Shown piece after piece: positions 1 through 8,407 of a DNA stretch of 59,464 nt. The notes beneath the pieces are model-generated. The model saw nothing but the letters and a program-made list of their open reading frames with translations. It was not told the DNA's origin and did no database searches. Source of the stretch: Penium margaritaceum (Eukaryota; Streptophyta; Zygnematophyceae; Desmidiales; Peniaceae); contig SZWC01000575.1 of assembly GCA_023375785.1 (NCBI GenBank), positions 301,996 to 361,459 on the forward strand, in the 5' to 3' direction. A program made the position numbers and the translations under genes. Numbering within the stretch: position 1 is the stretch's first letter; every line of letters begins with the position of its first letter.

Positions 1-1194
1 GTCTGGTGCCTCCATCGTTCCCGCAGGCATCTGGTGGGCATGGTAGAGAGTGAGTGCCCGGGCACGTTCCTGAAGCAGATGCACGTAGCGTCGGGTGGGG
101 TCCGCGTTCTGGTCGTTGCGGACCAGGAGCCACCATTCGCGGGCAGTGTTCACCGCGCTTTCTGGTTGTTCTTTGTCAAGAAATACTGCCACACCTGTCA
201 TTCCGCTGCTCGGCTGGAGATAGAGGATGTTGCGGAGCGCCGAGATGAGTCGCTCCGCACCTGCTGTTTCTAGCAGTTGATCTTGTTGTCCGTGCTCATT
301 CAGTGCCAGTGCAGTCTTGGCCGCGCCTTTCAGAGCTACCTGCCATGCCTTGTTATAGAAGGAGTCCCCCATGTCCGGGTGGAATGCCTCCGGGAGCACG
401 TCCTGCAGGTGCATAATAACACTGCTGACCATGTCCAGTAGCTGGTTTGCCCTGGGCTGATCTCCGCTATCTTCGGAGCTTTCTTCCAGGTAGGTCCGTG
501 CTCCTTCCATTATCGTTCCTGCACTGAGCGCGGGATGTGGTGTGCTGTGCGCCGGCTTGTCTCGCGAGGCTGGTGGGGAGGAAGAGTGCGTTGCTGGCAC
601 AAAGGGGCCAGGGGGCGGTGGTGCGCCTGCGGATGTGGTTAGTGCCGGTGATGCGAGAGGGACCAGCGTCGGAGGTTCTCCTGGTGACGCTGCTGGGGTT
701 GCTGCCGTGGGTGGTGCGATTGGGTCTAGTACCGGAGTTACTCCAGGTGGAACCAGTGATGTTGCCGTTGTTGGGGGTGCAGAAGGGTCCGATGTCGGGG
801 CTATTCCAGGTGAGGTTGCCGCTACTGTCGTCAAGGGTGCAGGGGGACCCTGTAGGGCCACAGGTGTCCCAGGTGACGCGGAGGGGATTCGAGGAGCCGG
901 GGATGTTCCAGGTGGCGCGGAAGGGCCCCGGGAAACCGGAGATACCCCAAGTGATGCAGGATGGCCCAAAGCTGGGGGTGCTTCAGGTGAAGTTGCTGCT
1001 GCTGCTTCTGCCGGGGGCGCGGAAGGGTCCCAGGGGGCCTGAGATGCCCCAGGTGAGGTTGCCGTCAGAGGTGGTGCGCAGTGTCTCATTCCGGCTACGG
1101 TTTGGTTTGCAGTCTGCCGTCCGATAGCTTGCCTCGTAATGCCACCACCCCCCCGGTTTGCATGCGCGGACTCCGCGCTGGACGGACGAGCCAT
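1..1194 (-). CDS. Pro/Ala-rich protein of unknown function, 3' end outside window
   Basis: I do not recognise this gene. Read on the minus strand from an ATG at 1194-1192, the frame stays open for 398 codons to the window edge, so the C-terminus is missing. Residues about 40-220 are low-complexity Pro/Ala/Ser/Thr, with loose repeats built on TSPG and DPSAPP. The last third changes character: an acidic stretch (EESSEDSGD) is followed by Leu/Ala-rich, probably helical sequence (NQLLDMVSSVIMHLQDVLP, then LISALRNILYLQPSSG). The same frame is open upstream to 2031, so the true start could lie further right. The neighbouring retroelement has many stops, whereas this frame has none. High GC lowers the chance of stops, but 398 codons is still long. 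It could be a retroelement gag-like or accessory ORF, or a host gene fragment. The plus-strand frames at 537-1127 are antisense shadows of the Pro-rich part. Confidence 0.5.
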   Translation of the reverse strand, partial: MARPSSAESAHANRGGGGITRQAIGRQTANQTVAGMRHCAPPLTATSPGASQAPWDPSAPPAEAAAATSPEAPPALGHPASLGVSPVSRGPSAPPGTSPAPRIPSASPGTPVALQGPPAPLTTVAATSPGIAPTSDPSAPPTTATSLVPPGVTPVLDPIAPPTAATPAASPGEPPTLVPLASPALTTSAGAPPPPGPFVPATHSSSPPASRDKPAHSTPHPALSAGTIMEGARTYLEESSEDSGDQPRANQLLDMVSSVIMHLQDVLPEAFHPDMGDSFYNKAWQVALKGAAKTALALNEHGQQDQLLETAGAERLISALRNILYLQPSSGMTGVAVFLDKEQPESAVNTAREWWLLVRNDQNADPTRRYVHLLQERARALTLYHAHQMPAGTMEAPD

Positions 1195-1905
1195 GGCAGA
1201 GGCAGTTCCGCGGTTTACCCCCGAGCTTCGTGTGACGCGGTGAGTGAACCGAGTGCTAGAGGTCGATGGCGTGAGAACCATGGGAAGTGGATCAAAAGAC
1301 AGACGAGCTGAGGAAAAGAGGGGGGTAAACGATCGAATGCCGGAGACGGAAATGAGACTGAGGATGCCGGCGCCGAGCAATACATCCGCTTGGCGCGGCG
1401 CGAGCCAGTCGACTGCGAGGAGCATGTCATATGTGCGGACATCACACACTTGTACGGTGTGCGGTGCATGCACATTGGCGACCTGGATAGGGAGAGCTAT
1501 GATCTGACCGATGGGTGCATCAATGGCTCCGGTGGATATGGAGAAGTGGAGTCGACGTGTCAGCGGTGCAGGGGCCCACGTGCATGGCGCGCAGCGGGAA
1601 TCCTCCCGGACGCGGGAGTGTGCCATAGCAATGGTATGGGCCACCATGCGGACACCTGCATAATGGGTGAAGGTGCAGGAGAGGTGGATGCCGGCGGGAG
1701 AGAGAGAGGGGTTTACGGAGGAAAAGAGGTCCTGGAGACGCCCCACAGATGCAGGCGAGTGGAGGAGGAAGTCAACCAAGGAAAGGGGATGGTGAGTATC
1801 AAGGAGAGGGGGGGCAGAGGGTGTGGGAGGCAGCGTCAGAGGGGCGGTTGTAGCCGCTGTGGCAGAGGGAGTCCGGCGTGATTGTGGTACTGAAGAGCGG
1901 GGGGG
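1195..1905 (-). pseudogene. second gypsy protease-region fragment, lacking the active-site segment
   Basis: This stretch lies in the same open frame as the downstream Pro/Ala-rich protein and continues up to a TAG at 2034-2032. It resembles the protease region of the pol fragment at 3521-4669. GIHLSC near 1692-1675 matches GISLTC there. TYDMLLAVDWLAPRQ near 1434-1390 matches TYDVLLGMDYLLPRQ, the C-terminal conserved block of retropepsins. The segment that should carry the D-S/T-G active site is absent: the two conserved flanks are joined about 55 residues too close together. It begins with a Pro-rich linker (about 1905-1800), as the pol copy does. I infer a fragment of a second, diverged element joined to the first after RNase H, where integrase is expected. 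The homology is read by eye and is clear only in the two blocks. Confidence 0.5.
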
Positions 1906-3520
1906 GGAGATGTGGTGCGATTTCCTCAAGCGTCCAGCCGCGGATGGTGGGATTGAAACGTCGGACAAGCTGGTGCGCAGTAGGATGGAGGGCTGGAAGA
2001 GTCTCCACGGTGCCAAGGGGCTTGGCTGGTTCTATCTCGGACAGGAGTTGGTACGCAGTCGTAGATTCCTCATCTGTGAATTCTCGAGCGACGCCTTCCC
2101 ATTGAGGTTCATTGTTCGCCGGGAGAGGAGTAGCTGTGGGGGGTTCCAGGAGGTCTTTCCGCGGATCCGCGGAGTGGGGCCAATCTTCGCGAGGGAGGCG
2201 GCTGAGAGCATCCGCGTGTCGATTGGCAAGCACGGGCTGGTACTTGATCTTGAAGTTATAGCCCTGTAGGAGGAGGGCCCATTTGGCCAAGATACCCTCA
2301 TGGTTCTGTGTTGTGAGGAGCCATTGTAACTCTTGGTGATCGGTCAGGACAGTGAAAGGCTTGCCGTTCTTGATGTAGTCGCGGAAGTGCTGAAGTGCCC
2401 ACAACACAGCCAAACACTTGCCCTTCACTGGTGGGTAGTTCCGCTCATCCTCGGTGAGGGCGCGACTGGCATACGCAATCACTCGCTGGACTGGTTCTTG
2501 GACCGATTGCGACAGGATGGCACCGAGGCCGTCCCGGGACCTGTTAGTGGTGATGGAGAAGGGAAGGTTGAAATCAGAAAACTCAAGCATGGGCGCGGTG
2601 ACCAGACGATGTTTGATTTCTGCCCAGGCAGCGGCACACTCCGGCGTCCATTTGAATGGGATGTCCTGATGGGTCAGCTGCTGCAGTGGGCGGATGATTC
2701 GGGCGTGGTCATGGACGAAGTTGCGGTAGAAGGAGACAAAGCCGAGAAAGATCTTGACCTGTCCCGCAGTGGTGGGTTGGCGCCACTCTTGCACGGCCGC
2801 GATCTTCGCGGGATCGGTTTTGATGCCGTCGGCACTCATGACGAACTCCAAAAATTCCATTTCCGCGGCACCAATGGAACACTTGGCGGCCTTGAGCTTG
2901 AGGTTGGCGGCACGGAGAGCCGAGAAGACATCAGAGAGGGAGGAGAAGAGGTCCGCAAAACTGTGGGCCGCAACCATGATATCATCAATGTAACAGCTCA
3001 CGTTGGGGATACCGCGGAGGATGGAATCCATGACGTGTTGGAACATGGCACTAGCATTGCGGAGACCAAATGGTATACGGGTGAAGGCATAGAGTCCCTC
3101 GGGAGTAACGAAAGCTGTCTTGACAATGGAATCCGGGTGCATGGGGAGAGCGTGGAAGGCCGCCTTGACGTCAAGTTTTGCGAACCATCCGCGCCCCTAC
3201 TGTCGCTCCTGGATGTCGACGATCAGCGGCATGGGGTAGGCGTCTTCCTCCTTGACACGGTCGAGGTCGCGGAAGTCCACACAGAAGCGTTTGGACCCAT
3301 CCGGTTTGCCGACGATGACCAAGTTAGCACGCCAGGGGCTGACGATGGGGACTATTACGCCCTGCGCCTTCAACTCCGCGAGGCCTTCGTTGATGATCTG
3401 TTCTTGGTCAGGGAGGATCCGGCGGACCTTCTATTTGATCGTGGCGGCCGCACCGGTGTTAATGACATGGAAGGCATCGACGGCTCCTAGGTTTGTCGCC
3501 GCGCCAGCAAAGATGTCGGT
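1799..3520 (-). pseudogene. pol: Ty3/gypsy pol fragment: reverse transcriptase and RNase H
   Basis: Reverse transcriptase copies element RNA into DNA, and RNase H removes the RNA strand. The N-terminal part (3520-3143) contains KPDGSKRFCVDFRDL and WFAKLDVKAAFH. It is interrupted in frame by TAG at 3433-3431 and TAG at 3199-3197. From 3142 an open 447-codon stretch carries the finger/palm block (FTRIPFGLRNA), the catalytic box YIDD (2992-2981), a thumb/connection region (FLGFVSFYRNF), and a gypsy RNase H ending in HADALSRLP. Two of the four RNase H acidic residues are changed. The expected Asp is Asn (TTNRS, 2545-2543) and the expected Glu is Lys (GKCLAVLWAL, 2419-2417). The Asp of LTDHQ and that of ADALSR remain. 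No integrase follows; the frame ends at TGA 1801-1799. This is a dead copy. The open frame at 2333-3490 on the plus strand is an antisense shadow. Confidence 0.93.
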
Positions 3521-4789
3521 TTAGGAGTCCAGCAGTTCCCGGAGGTCTTGCTTTTGGTGGGGTGAGAGTCGAGGGTGCACAATATGATCCCATCGTGGGG
3601 GCTGAGATGATCGTTGGTCGCGGATGGGGTAGAAATCGTCCTTTTCATCCAGGGAAAGGCCTTGGCCGAACACTTGTTCGCTTTGGTGCCACAGCCCTAA
3701 GAGGCTGGCACGCACCCCTGGTTCCGCGTTGTCCGTGGAGAGTTCACGCCATTCAGCAATAGGTATCTGTTCCGCATCAAGGGCGACCTCTGCGGGGGCA
3801 TGGCTGCGGAGGGAACGCAGGCGTGCATCTTCCTGTGCCACATCGGAGAGGGAAAAGGGTGAATTACCAGTCACCGGCACCGTTACTCGATCTCCCACAG
3901 TAATGAGGGCATATTCCTTCGTGCCGGTGGCGGAGGTGAGTTGCATGACCCCCAGTGAGAACAGAAGGTTGCGTTGCCGCGGAAGGAGATAGTCCATGCC
4001 CAGGAGGACATCATAAGTCCAGGCCTGTGTAACTTGGACATCCATTGGTTTGTGAAGAGAACCCTCCTGCATGCGCAGGCCCCGGACTTCTCCATCCCCA
4101 TAATCCATTCCTCCCGCGGAATTGCTGAACAGTCGGCGCATTGGAAGGATGCGCTCTGTCCATCCAATGAGGCACAGGACGTGGAGTGCCACGGTAGTAT
4201 GGGTTGCCCCTGAGTTGATGATAGTGAGGAACTTGCGGCCGCAGATCCAAATCACGCAAAAGGCAACTTCATAGTGGCAGTCATCGCGGCGAGGTGGTTC
4301 CAGAGGTTGTGGCGCCCAACCCCAATCCATCTCCTCTGTGGTCAATCCCGGTAGGGCCTCCGCTACGACCCGTCGGGTGGTCTGAGTACCGTGTGTCGGA
4401 GTGGTACAGGTGAGGGAGATGCCAACACTCTGGAGGCGATGGTTGGCGCGGGTGAACTCTTCTCGGAGCCACGGAGCCAGCTTGGGGTGAATTCGGAGAA
4501 AATCAAAGAAATTTACGGAGGCGATGGGAGTGGTGAAGAGTTTGTCAACCGGGTCTGTGGATTCTGCGGCAAGTGAGGGGGCATGATGGGGCACCGACGA
4601 GGCATTGGCGGTAGCTGGAACCTTCGTAGGTGCGGGATCCGTAGTTTGTCGCTTTTCCGGAGGTCGCACAGAACGGGCAGTAATGGCCTCCTGCAGTCGG
4701 GCCTCAGCAGCTTCTTCCCGTCGTTGCAGATCGCTCTGGAGTTGTGCAGCCTCCTGCAGGTCCCATCCGCGGAGCTTGAGTCGACGGGC
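3521..4789 (-). pseudogene. pol: Ty3/gypsy pol fragment: linker and aspartic protease
   Basis: This is in the same frame as the RT/RNase H fragment and is separated from it only by TAA at 3523-3521. It is open from the TGA at 4792-4790. The start is charged and helical (ARRLKLRGWDLQEAAQLQ and onward), followed by a linker with VNFFDFLRIHPKLAPWL. The retropepsin domain follows. FLTIINSGATH at about 4231-4199 aligns with the family active site (I-D-S/T-G-A-T/S), but the catalytic Asp is Asn (codon AAC, 4216-4214). TYDVLLGMDYLLPRQ is the usual C-terminal block. The enzyme would cut the Gag-Pol polyprotein in an intact element; this copy should be inactive. No natural start codon is needed here, since gypsy pol is usually made as part of a Gag-Pol fusion. 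The frame matches gag only if the 301-bp duplication at 4733-5033 is removed. Confidence 0.85.
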
Positions 4790-5333
4790 TCAGGTAATGA
4801 GCTCCGTTTCCTTAGGCGTGGGCGTTACCTCCGTGGTTTCATCCTCCGCCATAGGCAAACCCAGTTTTACTTTGCGGGCACCGGCCGCGGGGTTTCGCGG
4901 CGGGTTTGGCAAGATACCCTGGCCTGTCCCCTGGGTTGCTTGGTCTTGTCTAGTGGGGGGCGGAGGCGGTTGCTGTTGCTGCTGCTGCTGTTGCTGCTGA
5001 TGCTGTTGTTGCTGGCCCGGCCACGTCTGGGTNGCTCTGGAGTTGTGCAGCCTCCTGCAGGTCCCATCCGCGGAGCTTGAGTCGACGGGCTCAGGTAATG
5101 AGCTCCGTTTCCTTAGGCGTGGGCGTTACCTCCGTGGTTTCATCCTCCGCCATAGGCAAACCCAGTTTTACTTTGCGGGCACCGGCCGCGGGGTTTCGCG
5201 GCGGGTTTGGCAAGATACCCTGGCCTGTCCCCTGGGTTGCTTGGTCTTGTCTAGTGGGGGGCGGAGGCGGTTGCTGTTGCTGCTGCTGCTGTTGCCGCTG
5301 ATGCTGTTGTTGCTGGCCCGGCCACGTCTGGGT
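4733..5333. repeat. 300-bp direct duplication around a single N
   Basis: Bases 4733-5032 and 5034-5333 are nearly identical: I see one difference, ctgctga against ccgctga, in the CAG/CAA-type tract. They are separated by one N at 5033. Both copies encode, on the minus strand, the gag/pol junction: the glutamine tract, the PPPPPTRQDQATQGTGQG segment and the charged start of the pol linker. The 301-base offset shifts the reading frame. Removing one copy puts the gag frame (upper positions) and the pol frame (lower positions) back in register. I read this as an unmerged overlap between two contig ends rather than a biological duplication. Confidence 0.8.
4965..5310 (-). repeat. glutamine-coding CAG/CAA tract, seen twice
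   Basis: At about 4970-5010, and again at 5270-5311 in the duplicated copy, the plus strand is a run of ttg/ctg triplets. On the minus strand this encodes a nearly pure glutamine stretch (QQQQHQRQQQQQQQQ) followed by PPPPP. It lies just after the gag zinc knuckle in element order. It is a trinucleotide tract of the kind that changes length by slippage and that breaks assemblies. Confidence 0.8.
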
Positions 5334-6041
5334 ATAATACTTCTGCCACTGCTGGACCATGGGATCTTGGGAGACTGGGTCAGAGCGCGGAACTGCTTGT
5401 CATTTACGTGGGCAATCCCGAGCAATGTGTTCCAGGCTCTAGCACGTGTAGCAAGCTCTCAGCTTCTGCTGCTGCGGGAGCAGGGCGTGGGGAGGGGAGG
5501 GTGCATGAGTTTCACCGCCCTGGTATTGCCGGATAGACCGCTGCCTGGTGAAAATAGATGTGGCGTCCCGCACCGCGTCTTGGAGGGAGTGATAGTGGTC
5601 CGCGATCATGAGGCTGCTGATCTCATCGGGAAGTGCGCGGATGAGGTTTTGCAGCACGACGCATAGCAGCAGGCCTTCCCCTTGCGGGCTTTTAGCCACC
5701 GAAGCCCATGTCAGGAACTAGTCCAGGAATCTGCGGATATCGTCATCTTTGCGCATGACCTCCTTTTCAATCTTCCGCAGCGCTTCCTCCTTTGTCAGGT
5801 GTTTGAAGGGCTCGATGAGGGCATTGCCAAAGTCCTCGAAAGAAGGGAAAGGTGCCCGCGCATTGTACCAATCAGCTGCAGCCCCCTGGAGATGAAGTTT
5901 CGCGGTGGCGAGGCAGAGGTCAGGCGAAACTAGGCCGATGCTAGCATAGAGAGTGATTTGTTTGAGCCAGACCCAGGGGTCCTCCTCCAGGGCACCCTAG
6001 GAGTCCAACCAGGGGATATTGGCGGGTTCAGAACAGATTTA
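5034..6041 (-). pseudogene. gag: Ty3/gypsy gag fragment: capsid domain and CCHC zinc knuckle
   Basis: Gag forms the particle that packages element RNA. In this frame a capsid-like Retrotrans_gag region is visible: PWVWLKQITLYASIG at about 5975-5931, then LHLQGAAADWYNARAPFPSF, then FGNALIEPFKHLTKEEALR. A nucleocapsid motif of C-x2-C-x4-H-x4-C spacing follows at about 5450-5409, with CYTC and HIARDC. An in-frame TAG (5441-5439) sits inside the knuckle. Further in-frame stops are TAA 6041-6039, TAG 5999-5997, TAG 5720-5718 and TGA 5402-5400, plus TGA 5093-5091 at the linker. After the knuckle come a Gln tract and a Pro tract. The order capsid, knuckle, Gln-rich linker, protease is the normal gypsy order, so this joins the pol fragment as one element. 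Confidence 0.85.
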
Positions 6042-6082
6042 CTACAGCTGCGGAATGGTGGTGCGGTTAGTCGTCAACGCAG

Positions 6083-7657
6083 TCACAGCACGTGGGGTGG
6101 AATGGTTGCAGGAGGGGCCGCAGAGTATCCTGCTGGGGGGTTGAGTACCTGAGGCTGTCTCGCGGGCATAGCAAAGCCTGGCTGCATAGGTGGGGGAAGC
6201 ACGTACCAAGAGGGAGGCGCTGACGCAGTAGCTGTGTAAGGTGTGGAGAAGAATTCTGTCCCAGGGGGCGGAGTCTGAATCCCAGGCGCTGATGGCATCA
6301 TCTGGGGTACCCAATACGCTTGGTTGATAGGAATCGCCGCCGCAGAGTAGGGCTGAACCGCTGGTCCCATGCTGGCAGTCAGGGCTGCCATCGTCCCTGC
6401 AACGTGTTGTGTTCCATGCACCTGCTGCTGCAGCAGGTGCGAATGGCTCCGCACTGTTGGTGGCGGATGTTGGATTGGTGGCGGTGCTCCCGCGGGCACT
6501 GCTCCGATCATTTGCTGATGAGGAATTTGTTGCTGGGCAATCGCTGGCGGCTGCGGCGGTGCTCCGGCCACGAGCGTCGGCAGTGTCATTCCCCCTTGTG
6601 CCATGCCCCCGGACTGCTGATGTTGCGTTGCCCACAGCGGTGGAGCGGAAGGCTGGATTATGGCATTCATCTGTGCCATATCCCCAACCGTCTTCTACTG
6701 ATGGGTCGATGGTTTACTCCCCACTGGTGGTGCTTGCGCTGGGGCTCCCTGGTGGGTAACGCACGCACCCTGAGTTCCTGGCTGCGTCATCCCCGCGGAG
6801 GGCTGGACCGAAATCCCTGATTGCGGCATGGGCTGCCAAGGTTGTTGGGTGAGTGGTCCCGGTACCGGCAGTGCTCGTGCTTGTATCGCACTGGTTACCG
6901 CCTGGGATGGGTGCATCTGCTGTTGTGGCGGTGCTCTTGGTATGGCCTATGAGGGTGCTCCCATCAATGGTACACTCATGCTCAGCTGCGGAGGCTTCTG
7001 CCGCAATACTAGGTCAAACATGTAGTGATGCGGCGGCTCTCCTGTCTGGCCGACTAACGAAGACTGCTGCAGTAAGTACATTGGTGGTTGAGAGGGTGCG
7101 ACGGGTTCCACCGTCGCCGCTCCCGCAGGCGCGGAAGGCTGACTTGCCAGTGGCTGGTTCACTGACAACAGCGTGGATCCCGGTGCTTGTGGAGGCCTCG
7201 GCATCCCTAACAGCTCGCCTCCTGGGTGGAACGCTGGTGGGGTCGCCTACTGCTGCTGATAGGCTCCGAGTCCTCCACCATCGGAGTGTTGCTCCGATGA
7301 TGGTTGGGGGTCGGAAAACCACGGTAGTGCCGGAGCCACAGCTCCCTGTCCCTCCGACTCGTGCTGGGAATGGCTGGGTCCGCGGCTGCCATGGTCAGAG
7401 ACTGTCTCCACTTCCACACGGTCACCCAGAGCGTTCATGATGCGACGCCAGTGCAGCTGCTCCAGCTACTCGTTCACACGTCGATGTTGGGCAAGTGGAT
7501 CCGCGCCTAACGAGGAGCTGATTGGGGTGCGGGACAGCACCGGCGAGGAGCTCCGGTCGTCCTCGTAGCTAGTGGCTCGGCGTGGCAAGAAGCACCGCAC
7601 AGATGACTGCTGTTGTCTTCTCCTGCAATCTTGATGCACAAAACTTGCTGCCGACAT
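6083..7657 (-). pseudogene. gag: gag N-terminal Pro/Gln-rich region, broken by stops
   Basis: One minus-strand frame carries a continuous Pro/Gln/Ala-rich composition from an ATG at 7657-7655 (or a second ATG at 7438-7436, MNALGDRVEVETVSDHG) down to a TGA at 6085-6083. Typical pieces are PAGAPPPIQHPPPTV and QQQIPHQQMIGAVPAG. In-frame TAG codons at 7468-7466, 7249-7247, 6949-6947 and 6697-6695 interrupt it, and a frame change between 6083 and 6041 separates it from the capsid part. The composition is the same on both sides of each stop, which is why I treat the pieces as one decayed gene rather than separate ORFs. A Pro/Gln-rich extension before the capsid is unusual in length for gypsy gag. 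Its function is unknown. Confidence 0.6.
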
Positions 7658-8270
7658 TAATGACTGGTCTGGAGGTCGCGTGCAGTTCCGCTAAACGAAG
7701 AGCAAGGAACTCTCCATGCTCACCGCACCATGACACTGAACCCCCAATTTTGCCGCACCCCAAACTATCTCCGCGCCAATCACAATTTCGCGCAGCCCAC
7801 GGATCATGCACTTCTTGCTACTATCCTAGCTCTACTTAGGCAGTTAGCAAAATCACAGGACCCTAACCCCTAGCTATTGGTAGTCCTGCGGACGGAAAAC
7901 CTGAATCACTGTGCACGAACCTCACCGATGAATAACACTCCGCAGTCCACTCCTTTCCACACGGGAGCCGCCACCGCGTGGCTTCCAGCTCCTCTCCGCG
8001 GAACCCTTGTTCCGCGCACGTGTGCAAGCGAAGGCACCGCCGGTAGCTCAACTCACTCGGACTTTTGGTTCCTCACGCACGCAATTCCGCAGTCCGCGGA
8101 CGGGAGTCCAAGAGCTACCAAAGGCACGAGAGCAGGGTGATAGTGAGCAACGGGAGTGATTGAATGTCTTAGATGAATTTGGTAGAGTACATGGAAGCGG
8201 AATATTGCTCAAAAAGGCATGCAAGACTGAGCTGCACTTGTGCTACTGCTACTGAGGCCTTTTTCTGCTT

Positions 8271-8382
8271 GGGACTCCGCACGGCGTGTCTACATGCCGT
8301 CGGTCTCATCCCTCTCACAGTATCCTATTTTCCTCCTACTTGGACTCCAAGCGGTGTGGCTACGCACCGCGAGTCTCGTCCT
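8271..8382. repeat. two imperfect direct repeats, each with a hairpin
   Basis: Two ~40-bp units about 70 bp apart start with ggactccgc (8272) and ggactccaa (8342) and end in ggtctcatcc and gagtctcgtcc. Each contains an inverted repeat at the same place. The first is cggcgtg/catgccg (8282-8288 with 8293-8299), and the second is gcggtg/caccgc (8351-8356 with 8365-8370). The loops and part of the stems differ while pairing is kept. They could be structured leader or LTR elements; no function is known. Confidence 0.4.
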
Positions 8383-8389
8383 CAGCCAC

Positions 8390-8407
8390 TCACACACACA
8401 CACACAA
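8390..8407. repeat. (CA)n microsatellite
   Basis: About nine CA dinucleotides in a row, a simple-sequence tract in the gene-free flank. Confidence 0.9.

Noticed and set aside
537..1127. Plus-strand Gly/Val/Leu-rich open frames
   Set aside because: They are antisense shadows of the Pro/Ala-rich minus-strand frame; the composition comes from the GC-rich repeats.
2333..3490. 385-codon plus-strand open frame
   Set aside because: It lies exactly antisense to the reverse transcriptase and RNase H coding sequence, whose motifs are unmistakable on the minus strand.
7859..7871. Telomere-like ccctaacccctag
   Set aside because: Fewer than two imperfect units, no array.
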